From NCBI GenBank assembly GCA_964058845.1, contig CAXKVR010000007.1, positions 186,001 to 250,000 on the forward strand: 64,000 bases of DNA, given 5' to 3'. The stretch comes from Carex sylvatica (taxonomy: Eukaryota > Streptophyta > Magnoliopsida > Poales > Cyperaceae). The notes under the pieces are model-generated. The model did no database searches. It was given only the letters and a program-made list of their open reading frames with translations, and was not told where the DNA came from. The position numbers and the translations under genes are program-made. Positions within the stretch are counted from its first letter, which is position 1, and each line of letters opens with the position of its first letter. Below, piece by piece: positions 51,601-62,269 of the stretch.

Positions 51601-54374
51601 CAGCATAGAGATGTTGAGAATACAATTATGGAACAGGTAATAGTTCAGATTTCATGTTGAGTTGATCATTGTTGTTATTTGCTTCTAACTAGTACAATTT
51701 CCTGTTTATTTTGATTAAAAAGGCGTGCTTTTCTGGTTAACTTCAGGAAATTCAATCTGTAGCAGAGTCAACTACACCTGTTGAAACTGCTGAGTCAACT
51801 TTACCTGTTGAAACCATAGAGTCAACTCTACCAGCTGAAACCACAGAGTTGACTCCACCTGCTGAAGCTGTAGAGTCAACTCCACAGGGAGAAGCTGTAG
51901 AATTGGCTCCACATGCTGAAGCCGTAGAGTTGACTGCACGTGCTGAAGCCGTAGAGTTGACTCCACATGCTGAGGCTGCAGAGTTGACTCCATCTCTAAC
52001 AGCAGTTACGCTTCCAGCTGTAGTTGAGGTTGCAGTTGCAAACGGGGAAGACACTATGGCTTACACATTAGATGCTCATCTTTTTCCCCAGCAAAGCCGG
52101 GGAACAGTGCCTCAAAACCAGGTTGCTTTACCTGTACCGTTTCAGAATTCTGGCACGCAGAACGTTGGCTCCATACCTCAAAACGGGTCAGAGGCCAATT
52201 ACAATGCTCTGTGGCAGATTCTTCCGTTGGCATCCCCAATGGTTTTCCCACATGGGCTCCATGCCGACCCATTAAAGAATGAGCTGGCAAGGATCAAGCA
52301 TCAAGAGAACATCCTGGCAAGGCGTGATGAAGCTAGGGTTTGTGTTTCTCTGCTTTCTTTTTTTTCTTCTGTTATAATTATACTTTCTAGTAGAACTAGA
52401 GTTTAACATGATTGACTTCATACGAACAATCCAAACCATTCAAATTGATACTTCGCAAGTGATGTGTTTACGTGCAAAATTTATAAATTCTCGAATTAAT
52501 TCATGATAAACTCAAGCGGTAAAAAAAAAATGATGAAAAATAAGTGTATTAAATTAACTTGTAAATATATATATATTTTTTTTACCGCTTGACTTTGTAC
52601 TAAAATAATTAAATTTTTTATAGATTTTGCATGTAAACACATCATTCTTGAAGTACATTTGGTTTTGCAGTTGCGCTAATCTGACAATAAATTACAACAA
52701 TAACAACAACAACCAAGCCTTTAGTCCCAAATTGCATGTAAACATAATCTCACTACGCAATGATGTAAAATTTCATCGTTTGAAGCTAATCCATTAGGTA
52801 TTGGAGTTAGGCTCACCAAAAACTTGGCTTTGAACTGGTACTGGTTTCGATTGCTGTTTTTAAAGTGTATTTTTATATGATTGGAATAGAGATTGCAAAT
52901 AAAGATGTTAATGGAAGAAGAGATGGAGGTGCTAAAGAGGAAATATGATGAGATGGTACGGGAGCATGAGAACACGTATCAGCATCAGAAGCAGCAGCTG
53001 GAGGATGTCTACAAAAAAGTTCTTTTAAATCAGTCCCTGGCTGAGGAGTTCCGTGCAAAATTCATTGAGCACAGAACTGTTACATCCGCTTCACCGTCCG
53101 CCTCTGCTTCCTCCCATTGTATGTTTTCCCTTTTTCTTTTTGTTTGTTTTTTTTTTTTTGTGAGGGGGGGGGGGGAGGGGGTTGGGGAATTTTCATTTAT
53201 ACCCCTCAAAAATCTTGAAATTACTAATTTATATTCCTCAAAAACTCTCAAATTTACTATTAAAACTCATTTCAAATTTGTAAAATACCCATTTTACCCT
53301 TTATTGAAAAGATAAAAATATGTAGGAGATTTTTGAGGGGTATCCATGAAATTCCCCTTTATTATTGACTTTTCTATTAAAACTCATTTTCAATTTTTTT
53401 GAGTGGAAATTTCATTTATACCCCTATTAAATCTTGAAGTTACGATAATATCATATTTGCCTTACTAAACTTCAAAAATTCACAAGTGTACCCAATTTAT
53501 TGACTTTTCTATTAAAACTCATTTTAATTATATAAAATACCCATTTTACCTTAATTAAAAAGCTGAAAAAAATATGTAGGACATTTTGAGGGGTTTACAT
53601 GAAATTCCCCTTTTTTTCATTTTTTTTAATCAACTGCCTCCTTATTTTGAGGGGTTTACATGAAATTCCTCCCTTTTCAATCTATGCAAGCAGATCATGA
53701 AATGAGACTTAAAAGTACTCTTTGTTTGTTTTGTTGTCATGCTTGCAGTAAGAAGCCATGTGACTGGACATAGACCACAGATGCCGCCGCAACATCGAGT
53801 GCCACAGCAAATCCAGAGAGCACCTGCTCCTGCAGCTGCACCACCTCGGCAAGGAAGTGTCAGTGTAAATGCAAATGGATCTCTCAGACCACCATCTGTT
53901 GCAACGCTTCACATTCCTTCTACCTCCTCCCCACTACGGCCTTCAACCCCTTCTCCAAATCCCAACCGGGCTACATTCAGCCCGGTTACTCTCCCTCCAC
54001 GGCCTGGCCCACCACTTCGTACCGCACCTGCACCTCATCTTGCTCGTGCCCGGTCCCACATGTCAGCCACGGTCCCCACTTTGACTCCCACCCCGACACC
54101 TGGCAGTGGTGCCTTCACCCCCATGCAGCAGCTCCAATCCTTGTTTGCCCGATCACAGGAGGCCCCACCTGCTCAAACTCAAACTCAAACTCAGACTCAG
54201 AATTTCCTTATGGAATCTTTGACTCCCTCCCTAAGAGAGGTTCCAGTTACTGTTAGCCAAACTCAAACTCAGAATCAGAATCAACCTGTGGAATCTTTTG
54301 GCAATGGTAGTGGTTTTGGATCGGGACAGGTGGCGGTTGGAGATGGTGTGGTGTACTTGTCAGATGATGATTAG
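42628..54374 (+). CDS. MOM1: MOM1-like chromatin protein (CHD3-derived silencing factor)
   Basis: Nuclear protein of the MORPHEUS' MOLECULE 1 type, which silences transposons downstream of DNA methylation. Exons: 42628-43132, 43224-43305, 43701-43755, 43840-43931, 44027-44099, 44396-44526, 44665-44837, 44930-45072, 45671-46375, 46494-46634, 47129-47431, 47883-49092, 49371-49498, 50019-50126, 50441-51433, 51747-52337, 52890-53118, 53749-54374. All phases agree; total 2095 residues. Order: basic Ser/Lys-rich N-terminus; C4HC3 PHD finger (about 301-350); chromo-like domains (about 352-415 and 430-500, with LVKWRDLGYEQATWE); SNF2-like region (520-960) whose Walker A reads FIDEQERVIKT and whose DEAH position reads VIVDDCQN, so ATPase activity is unlikely; a CMM2-like helical region (about 1205-1340); coiled coils (about 1340-1500 and 1810-1880); Pro/Gln-rich C-terminus. 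Tandem duplications occur at 49.07 and 51.32 kb. Confidence 0.88.
44113..44350. mobile_element. MITE family C in MOM1-like intron 5
   Basis: Contains AAACTCACAAATTTAGCCAT, TCTATTAAAACTCATTTTAA and GGCAGTCTTCTAATT, shared with the copy at 47590-47825. Confidence 0.6.
45183..45555. mobile_element. MITE family B, best copy (MOM1-like intron 8)
   Basis: Ends AGGGTTCAAATGCCTCATGC and GCATGAGGCATTTGAACCCT are inverted. The body is the shared-core hairpin (TTTTTACTATTTTTTAAGAT against ATCTAAAAAAATAGCAAAAA). Confidence 0.8.
47590..47825. mobile_element. MITE family C in MOM1-like intron 11
   Basis: Starts TTTTGAGGCAATTTCATGTA and TACCTCTTAAAAACTTCG. It shares the CCCATTTTACCCTTTATT and GCCAGTCTTCTAATTGGACG words with other family C copies and ends about 60 bp before the exon 12 acceptor. 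Confidence 0.6.
49067..49285 (+). repeat. 109-bp tandem duplication across the MOM1-like exon 12 donor
   Basis: CATCAGTGCTGGACCCTCTC at 49067 recurs at 49176 and the match continues through AACAAGGTTTTTATTGTACA to GAACCATAGATG, with only a few changes. The unit holds the end of exon 12 and its splice donor, so two donors stand 109 bp apart (49093 and about 49202). Confidence 0.9.
49552..49873. mobile_element. MITE family A in MOM1-like intron 13
   Basis: The right end GTATATTACCATAGCCTCAC matches family A; the left TIR is lost. The core hairpin is clear (CAAATTTTACATTTTTTAGA and its inverted half). Confidence 0.65.
51251..51272 (+). repeat. (GGGGAT)n run, possible G-quadruplex
   Basis: Four G4 runs separated by AT, in MOM1-like exon 15, encoding alternating Asp and Gly (SDGDGDGDGD). 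On the coding strand this fits the G-quadruplex rule with two-base loops. Confidence 0.75.
51323..51728 (+). repeat. 203-bp tandem duplication copying the end of MOM1-like exon 15
   Basis: ACTGGAGTAGTTGCAGGGGA begins at 51323 and again at 51526. Each unit runs through the coding segment GVVAGEVTP to NTIMEQ, the donor CAG|GTAATAG and about 90 bp of intron ending GATTAAAAAGG. The second copy is open in the same frame after a weak AAAAAG acceptor, so it could be an extra exon of about 114 bases. A third trace (TTTATTTTGATTAAAAAGGC) ends at 51728. Confidence 0.9.
51765..52000 (+). repeat. 30-bp coding minisatellite in the MOM1-like gene
   Basis: About eight degenerate 10-residue repeats of the type STLPVETAE / ELTPHAEAV (for example ESTLPVETIE, ELTPPAEAVE, ELAPHAEAVE), all in frame. 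Confidence 0.9.
53145..53670. mobile_element. Tandem or nested family C MITEs in MOM1-like intron 17
   Basis: Two runs share ATTTATACCCCT and CTATTAAAACTCATTT near the left and GGAGATTTTTGAGGGGTAT and CATGAAATTCCCC at the right. They start with a long G run (TGAGGGGGGGGGGGGAGGGGG near 53160), itself a possible G-quadruplex. Confidence 0.6.
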
Positions 54375-54445
54375 GGTTTAGAATATTGCTAACATTTTGT
54401 ACAGTCATATTATATGAGATTTAATGAGCTGGGGCTTTTGACCAT

Positions 54446-54447
<2 letters not shown>

Positions 54448-54485
<38 letters not shown>
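54448..54485. repeat. GA microsatellite in the MOM1-like 3' UTR
   Basis: About 38 bases of GA repeats, 74 bases after the stop codon. Confidence 0.9.
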
Positions 54486-54489
<4 letters not shown>

Positions 54490-56560
54490 CAGTTTCTGAA
54501 ATCAAGTTGTGATTTGCCTTTCATTTTTGTGGGTAGGAAAGAGGTTTTAGCTAATGCTATGTATATGTGGTGCCTTATAATTAACGAAAATTAATCATAG
54601 GAGATGATCAGATCCCAAATTAAATATTAGTAATGAGATTAGCTGATCATTTACCACTTTACATATAACAGCATCAAAAATACTAATATGCATCAATTAT
54701 TGGTGACAGTTAATAATCTTGTATTATGAGAAACATAAAAATTAAAAATAATGAATAAAAGATATTTCTTAACTATGTGAGATATCTCATTTGGTTAAAT
54801 CAGACAATTAAGGCGGTTACTACAAGCCAGAAAAAAAAAAGAGGAAATATGAAATAACCTAACTAAAAAAAAAAGAAACATGGAAGAAGAAAAGTAAAAT
54901 AAGCTTTAAGATAAATTTAGCAAAAATGTAAGATCTTCTTTGATGCTCTCTGCGAGAAATAATTAAGCTCTCTATTTCATTGTAAAAGAATGCTACAAAA
55001 TTATTTGATTAATATGTTCTTGTTTTCCATTTAATTTATGTCTAACACAATTATTCGATTAATTTTCCCTACTATATTACTCGAAAACAAAATTATTTTA
55101 CCAATGTTTTATTCCAAATATTCTTCCAATTTTCACCCTCTATACGCAAGTTAGAACTGATTCTTTTCTTCAACCATCTGTCTTAGCATAAGAGAGGCGT
55201 TTCTCTCTACTGAAGGCAAGGATTCTTTTATATAAACAATAGATTTGTGCTTAACATTTACTTAATAGAAATCATTGATGTTGCTACCCTTTGCAGAAGC
55301 AGAGCCAAATTTTTTATTAATGTGTGACAAAATTTCAGGATGAAGTATTAATGTTATAATTATTTTGAATATTAAGTATATTCTATAATTTAAAAAATTA
55401 GAAATAGAAGTATATTTTGGAGAATTTTTAATGTAAACATGATTTTATCATTTTTTACTTCTAATATATTTTCATAATTTTTTTTCTAAGAAAATAAAAT
55501 AAATTAAGAAGCATATTTTTGATTTTTTTTTTTTGAGACAGCGCGTACAAGTATTCCCGGTTCTATGCAGTAACACCATTGCTTCCTTTGATCATGTGCC
55601 AGTTACAAAAAAAAAAATATTGTTTTACAATTTCAATATATCTTTTTTTATCATTCTTAAAAATAATAATGTTAACATGAATGCACTGTGGTTTTGAAAT
55701 AAAAGTAACTGGAAGCACACATTAGTAATTACACTGAAAAGAATGCTCAAACATATAAAAAACTAGGGAAAAAAAGAACTAAAAATAGCAATCACACCAA
55801 GAATAGTACAGGGAAAACAAACATGATTAAAATCCTATATCCAAAACCACCAGTTAATAACAGTTGCAAACATGGGAATAATCCAAGAGAAAATTGATTT
55901 ATTTCTAGTTGCGCCACTCTTCTTATTCCTGTATTTTCAACAATAAAAAGAAAATATAAGCAAAAAACTTTCAATAAAAAGAGGTTTGATTTTAATTTCC
56001 CAGTATTTTTCTTAACAATATTATGGGTGAGTATAGTAAATAAATAATGAAAATAGTCAAAATACAAAAGTTCATGCTCATTCATGCTTTAGTAATTTAA
56101 AAAGAACTTTATTTTTTATATGCAATACCTGTATTTCATCATATTTGGGAGCAATAGCAATCATGGAGAAATAAATTTTGTTCATACAATACACAGGCAA
56201 TAACAATCATGCAGAATATATGTGTAATTTGATAATTGTTATCTTTAATTTCTCAAAAACCAAAACGGACTAAAATTTGGGCCGCAAATAATATTAATGT
56301 AGGTCAAAAAATTAATCTATACCTTCAAAAGTTTTTGTCTTTGTCATGTAATGTGACAATTCAAAAATTAATCCATGAATTGTCAAACCACAACTTTATC
56401 CTAAATTTTTATATAAATCACAAATTTATAAGGACTGATAATAAAATTTTGATTAATACTTCTGATAATTGATATTGTTGTAGCAGAAGGTGATCAACAA
56501 CCTTTTTTTGCTTTTTCTCTTTGCCAAATAAATTTGCAAATTTTTTTTGGTAATACAACT
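54490..56560. other. Intergenic stretch between the MOM1-like and thaumatin-like genes
   Basis: AT-rich; no gene seen. The part at about 55290-55480 (GCAGAAGCAGAGCCAAAT, then TATTTTGAATATTAAGTATA) matches a segment in thaumatin-like intron 2 (57625-57770), so it is a dispersed repeat. Confidence 0.45.
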
Positions 56561-56562
56561 AC

Positions 56563-58611
56563 TCACTTGTTGGGGCAGAAGGTGATGATGTAATCACCAT
56601 CAGAGCATGTAAAAAGACTGCTACGATCGTCATACGCGTAGCTATACGCACCAGGGCATGCCGCCTTGAAAGGTTTCGAATAATTGGTTGGTTGACACGT
56701 TGACGGCCCCCCATATAAGCCTCTGCAACAGTACTGGTCGGTGTTGAACACATCGCATGCGCTTCGACATGCCACTGTCTTGCCTTTAACCTGCCCAAAA
56801 ATATGAAAAGGCCAATCAATTGTTTCCACAGGAGGGTTCAAATGTCTCCATTTATTTATGGTGCCTCTATCGTGCCTCCACTTTTTCATTTCTCATAACA
56901 AATTTTTTAAAATTTAAATGTTAATATAAAACTATTAGATATAACAAATATTTTAAAATTTAAATGTTAATATAAAACTATTAGATGTGATTTTCTTTAC
57001 GTATTCATAAAAAGTTAGTATTTTTCAGTTTTGTTTTTATATGAATCAATAAATTGAAAATCAATTCTAGAAATTATCTACATCAGTATATTTTTGCAAT
57101 CTCTTGATAATAATGAAAAAAAAGTTAAAATGTCGTAATCTTTTACATATGTACAAAGAAAATATTATAGATCATATCTAACTGTTTATTTTTAACATTT
57201 AAGTTGTATATTTTAAGTTATTTAAGTTCTAAAAATGTAAGCATGACGGAGGTACAAAAAATGAAGGCATTTGAACCCTCTTGCTTTCATCAAAGCATCA
57301 AACTATTATAAAGCTCATGTAATGTTAATTTTCGCATCATAAACGAACCTTAACAGCGAGCTCATTAGGACAATTCTCCCTCAAGTCGCTGTTACATCCG
57401 GCCACACTGCAATTTCCGCCGCCATTCTTGTTACCATTTACCGGCGTGATGGATATCGGGAGGTTATATCCATCAACCAAGCTGATATCATAAAAATCAA
57501 GCTTTGCGAGGGTGAATTCGGCCAATGTGGCGGGGGTTTGGCCACCTACGCCGCACTTGAGCGTAGACCCACAAGATGCGGTCTCACACGGGCCGTTCCC
57601 GTCTTGGTCAAAGGAGCAGCCTGTTCAGAGGCGGAGCCAAGAAAATCACGAGGGTAGGGCAAAATTTAATAGTGAGACATAATTTTATAATTATTTTTAA
57701 TATTAAGTATATTTTTATAATTTTTTTATTAGAAAAGTATTGAAATAGAAGATATTTTGAGGAACATTTTCAGGGTAGGCAAAATTTTATAATTTTATAG
57801 CCTTAAGTATATTTTCATAAAAGTTTATTGAACCTGTTCGACCCCACATGCGGCCGCTCCACCCGACTGGGGCGGTGAAAACCATGGATTGACCGGCCTT
57901 TAAGGCGAAACCGCCCCCCTCGAATTTGTCCCCAGGAATAACTGCTGGCCATATGGTCTCCTGGCAGTCATTTATTATTGTGAAGATTCGTGCTCCTTCG
58001 GATAGTTTCGCCCCTTGTGCATACATAAGAGAAACACTATTTGTTTTAGGAATGAGTGAGGCTATTGTAATATGCATATTATGGGTTGACTCATGCTATG
58101 AGTCTATGTCTCCATTGTCAAAGTTCAAATCATTAAACATGATCTTCATATGAAAATGTATTTGGTGAACAAATTTTACATTATTTTACTATTTTTTAGA
58201 TAGATAGAAAATTACTGCTTTGATGGTTTAGAATTTTCAAATCAAGTGATTTTCTACGTATCTAAAAAATGAGTAAAAGTTCTAAAAAAAAATGTAAAAT
58301 TTGATCTGCAAATATATTTTCATGTGAAGATCATGTTAAACAATTCAGATTGTATGTTTGAACTTTTAAAAAAAATATACGAGTCTATAGCACAAGCCAC
58401 TGTGTAATATGCATATTACCATAACCTCACCCTATAGGAATTGTAAGATTACATATTAGGAAAGAAAAACTTGTATTCATACAATATTTTCTTATATTCA
58501 AAGTATATAGAAACGATGTATATATAGAAGGAGAAATGGAATATTTCACGTACCTAATAAGAAGAAAATGAGAAAAACCAAGTACACAATTCCTCTTGAG
58601 AAGTTTCTCAT
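56563..58611 (-). CDS. Thaumatin-like protein (PR-5 family)
   Basis: Secreted defence or cell-wall protein of the PR-5 group. Exons on the minus strand: 58611-58554, 58013-57834, 57620-57349, 56790-56563; junctions keep frame and give 245 residues. Exon 1 is a signal peptide (MRNFSRGIVYLVFLIFFLL). The mature protein starts around ARIFTIINDCQETIWPA. All 16 cysteines of the large form are present, in the usual spacing. The family signature region is GNGPCETASCGSTLKC, where the usual Thr-Gly-Asp-Cys reads Thr-Ala-Ser-Cys. Acidic-cleft residues are kept (LAEFTL, FYDISLVDG). It ends DYIITFCPNK. A TATATA at 58663-58668 lies about 50 bp upstream of the ATG. Introns 1 and 3 hold MITEs and intron 2 a dispersed repeat. 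The promoter and exon 1 are duplicated at 61225-61838. A working gene is likely. Confidence 0.9.
56833..57279. mobile_element. MITE family B in thaumatin-like intron 3
   Basis: Ends AGGGTTCAAATGTCTCCATT and AATGAAGGCATTTGAACCCT. Inside is a 46-bp tandem (ATTTTAAAATTTAAATGTTA twice, 56905-56985). Confidence 0.65.
57625..57830. repeat. Dispersed repeat in thaumatin-like intron 2
   Basis: CAGAGGCGGAGCCAAGA and TATTTTTAATATTAAGTATATT resemble 55290-55480. It fills nearly the whole intron and ends beside the donor. Confidence 0.5.
58054..58431. mobile_element. MITE family A in thaumatin-like intron 1
   Basis: Left end GAGTGAGGCTATTGTAATAT, right end ATATTACCATAACCTCACCC; shared-core hairpin between them. 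Confidence 0.75.
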
Positions 58612-58959
58612 TGATTTCTAATATGAGACTTATTTGTTGATCTCTAGCTCTTTCTTTCTCTCTATATATCTCATCACATTTCCAAATTAGTAACTATGTT
58701 TGATGGATATAGAAAGAAATAGAGAGGTGCGAGGAGAAGAATACTTCATGCCAAGGTCTTCTGGTACGGTACAAAGGAATAAGAAATAATATTGGTACCT
58801 TGCTTGCAGAAATGGAAGTACAGAGTCTAGAGACAGATAAATTCCTTTTCTTCCAATCATTTGCTTCTCATTTCTGTACTCTGGGACCCGTTTGATACTG
58901 ACAGGTGTTTTAATTTTCTATTCCCCATAATTTTTCTAGTTATATATATATGAGGAGGG

Positions 58960-59800
58960 ATCCAATTACACTCTCAATTTTCAAAGTTTTCAATTTCAAA
59001 TAATCGATCCAAACCATTCAACATAATGGATATATTAAAATATGGAGGGTTTTAATGCCTCATGTCTTTCATACCTCATCATACTTCATATTTTATATAT
59101 TCATTTTCAAAGTCCAAATTATCGATTCAAACTGTTCAACATGATATATATACTAAAGTATGGTTAGGGATGAAATTTTATAATTTTTGAATTTTTTTTA
59201 CTATTTTTTAAGATGGGTAGAAAATCACTGTCAAAATTCAAATTGTCGATCTGAACCGTTCAACATAATATTTGTACTAAAATATGCATAGGGATGAAAT
59301 TTTATATATTTTGAAATTTTTTTTACTATTTTTTAAGATGGGTAGAAAATCACTGTCTTTTGAACGGTTCAAAAATAATGATTTTGTACATATCTTAAAA
59401 AATAGTTAAAAAAATTCCAAAAATATAAAATTTCATCTCCATGCATATTTTAGTACAAATATTATGTTGAACGGTTCGGATCGACAATTTGAACTTTGAA
59501 ATCGAAGATATAAAATATGAGGTATGATGAGGTATCAAAAAGATGGAGCATTGGAATGCTCCTCATTAAAATGTGCTTGCAGATCAAATTTTACATTTTT
59601 TTTGAAATTTTTTTACTATTTATTAAGTATTTAATAAAATCGCTATATTCAGACCATTGAATTTTTGTACCCATCTTAATAAATAGTAAAAAAATTCAAA
59701 AAAATGTAAAATTTGATCTGCAAGCACATTTTAACATATCCATCATGTTGAACGGTTTAGATCTACTGTTTGGCCCAAAAACCATATGCATTGTGTAATC
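58960..59800. mobile_element. Cluster of family B and shared-core MITEs
   Basis: A family B element runs from about 59045 (GGAGGGTTTTAATGCCTCAT) to about 59565 (GGAGCATTGGAATGCTCC). Its left arm is partly duplicated: TTTTACTATTTTTTAAGATG, then GGTAGAAAATCACTGTC, occurs twice, 120 bp apart. A second hairpin (59570-59790) has AAATGTGCTTGCAGATCAAA against TTTGATCTGCAAGCACATTT. No gene. Confidence 0.65.
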
Positions 59801-60600
59801 TCTCTTTTATGTTTTCATGGAAATATATGTGTTTGTATTGTGTCCAGGTTAGACATGAAAACTTCTTCAAAAGGGGGACTTGATCAATTGTTTATTACTA
59901 AAGAAATACAAACATGCAATTGGTGACACCAAATGTAAGGCATTGATTAATCCTCCGGAGCAAAAGATATATAATTTTTTTGGTTATTAGGAAAAATTTC
60001 AGGCATGTCCATGCAAAACCATAAAAATTGATAAGTACGTAGACACAATTTCTGGCGTCCATTAACAGTGAAATAGGTAGCATTTCGGAAATAATATATA
60101 TTTTGCTTCCCATGAATCGAATTTAATTTTAATAGAAAATGAATTTTGCCCCCAATAATCTAAATAATTTAAACGTAATACATATGGTTTGCTTGTCACT
60201 AAGAACTGATTAAATTATATCAAATAATTTTTGGGCCAACTGATTTGCTTCTTATTTGTCAAGGGCTACTTTAAGAAAAAATATCCCATTTGATCCGGAA
60301 TATGTAAAAATGAAAAATGGGTACTAGGCTAATCTAAGATGTACAATTCATATTAAAGGGTCTCATATCACTGTTTTCAAATTGACATAAAAGTAGACAC
60401 GATATTAAAAGAAAAACATTTTGTTTTTGGCTGAAAGTCCATAAGCGATTGCATTAATTCAAAGATTTACAAACTAGTTGTTACACATGTTTTCTTTGTT
60501 TAAATTAAGAACACATGAAAACCTATACATTAAACTACTTGTAAAATCACCTAATTTGCTATTTAGGAAATAACGTGAAGCCAGAGAATGCGAATTGGTC
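59801..60600. other. AT-rich intergenic stretch
   Basis: Nothing recognised beyond short open frames. Confidence 0.35.
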
Positions 60601-60604
60601 TATT

Positions 60605-60890
60605 CGCATTTAATTAGCAAGTAGAATCACAAGAATCAAAAGAATCAACAAAATATGACGAATCAGATAAATTAGCAGAATCTAAAGAATCACAAGAATT
60701 AGAAGAATCAACAGAATTTGAAGAATCACAAGAATTATAAAAATCGACAAAAATATGAAGAATCAGAATAATCAGCAGAATCTAAAGAATCACAAGAATC
60801 AGATGAATCAACGAAATATGAAGAATCACAAAAATCAGAAAAAACAACAAAATATGAAGAATCATAAGTGTCAACAAAATATGTAGGATC
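60605..60890. repeat. AGAATCA degenerate minisatellite
   Basis: Dozens of 9- to 12-base units such as AAGAATCACAAGAATCA and AATATGAAGAATCA. The minus strand happens to stay open as Ser/Asp/Tyr-rich repeats (YDSSYFV), which reflects the repeat rather than a gene. Confidence 0.85.
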
Positions 60891-61224
60891 TATTTCGACA
60901 CAAAATGAAAAAACGCGAATATAGATCAACTCAACCGTATCCCTGTGCTTATGCATTGTGACTTTTTCTTGTATATATTCACCAAGGTTCTATTTAATAT
61001 TTTCAAAAGTAAAAAGTAATTGAAATAAGAAGTAATTCTTCATAAGTACTAGTTATTTGTAAAAATGGAATTTATCTTTTGTATTATTTTTTTAATCTTC
61101 TTATTTTTTTCATTAATACATATGATTTTTCATTATTTTTTCATTTTGATTGAAATGAATTTCGATTTTCTCAATTTGAGTATTATTAATTGATTGAGAT
61201 TTTTTTTTATCTCTCTTTATTTTA

Positions 61225-61838
61225 TCTAAAGTTTGATGTGCAAATATATTTTCATATGAAGATCATGTTAAACAATTCAGATCGTCTGTTTGAACTTTAA
61301 AAACAAAGATATGAGTCTATAGCTCGAGCCACTGTGTAATATGCATATTACCATAGCCTCATTCTATAGGAATTGTAAGATTACATATTAGGGAAGCAAA
61401 ACTTCTGTTCATACAATATTTTCTTGTATTCAAAGTATATAGAAACGGTGTATAGAAGGAGAAATGGAACATTTCAAGTACCTAATAAGAAGAAAATGAG
61501 AAAAACCAAGTGCACAATTCCTCTTGAGAAGTTTCTCATTGATTTCTAATTTGAGATTTATTATTTGTTCTCTCTTTTTTTTTTTATTCTCTCTCTATCT
61601 CATCACATTTCCAGATTAGTAACAGATGTTGAGGGATATAGAAAGAAATAGAGAGGTGAGAGGAGAAGAATACTTCATGCCGAGGTCTACTGGTACGATA
61701 CCAAGGAATAAGAAATAATATTGGTACCTTGCTTGCAGAAATGTAAGTACCGAGTGTAGAGAGAGAAAGATTCCTTTCTTCCAATCAATTGCTTCTCATT
61801 TCTGTACTCTGGGACCCGTTTGATATACTGAAAGGTGC
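61225..61838 (-). pseudogene. Duplicated promoter and exon 1 of the thaumatin-like gene
   Basis: Aligns with 58290-58908 in the same orientation, including part of the family A MITE, the exon 1 donor, the whole signal-peptide exon (61539-61482; MRNFSRGIVHLVFLIFFLL, one residue different) and about 300 bp of upstream sequence. The later exons are absent. The TATATA of the parent is lost (TCTATCTC here). It is a fragment and not a gene. Confidence 0.85.
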
Positions 61839-61846
61839 TTTTCCTC

Positions 61847-62258
61847 TAACCTACAAATTTTCATAAATTTAATGGTAAATTCATAAGCACTAGTGTTTCA
61901 TCATAAAATGTAATCTTACCAAAATTACCTTCTAAGTTTGCATTATTTATCAAATGAAATTCAAATCAAATAAGGTTTGTGTAATTAGGTAAACCCATAA
62001 CAGCTAGTAGCAAAATTAGGGAAACATAAGGACTAATTAGCCTATATAAACCCTTGTAAGCAATGTACTGAAAAATCAATAAATGAAATTGTTTATCTTT
62101 CAATTCAATCTCAAATTATACGAACCGGAGCACATCAGCGCTTAGCAAGGGAGAATGGCAGGAAAGCAAAGAAGCAAGGAGGGGAGAAGGCGAGTGATGG
62201 CATTTTGGTAGTTTCATTAGATCGGGTGTGGCTTCTTGGAAAAACAAGGGGTGCTGGG
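61847..62258 (-). pseudogene. Inverted 5' fragment of the Nudix hydrolase gene
   Basis: On the minus strand it matches the Nudix locus from the leader (TTTTTCCAAGAAGCCACA) through the start codon (CCAAAATGCC) into exon 1, then skips to CTCCGGTTCG further along exon 1 and to the intron 1 LTR-like remnant, and stops exactly at the exon 2 acceptor (AAAATTTGTAGG). Exon 1 has lost about 60 bp around 19051-19111, and the internal part of intron 1 is missing. It directly abuts the thaumatin-like fragment. Confidence 0.85.
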
Positions 62259-62269
62259 TAAAGAATTTA

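Noticed and set aside
52721..52975. Minus-strand open frame across MOM1-like intron 16 and exon 17
   Set aside because: Crosses a well-supported splice acceptor and has low-complexity Ser/Ile/Asn content.
56559..56819. Second minus-strand frame over the last thaumatin-like exon
   Set aside because: The other frame carries the conserved cysteines and the right splice phase, so this one is a shadow.
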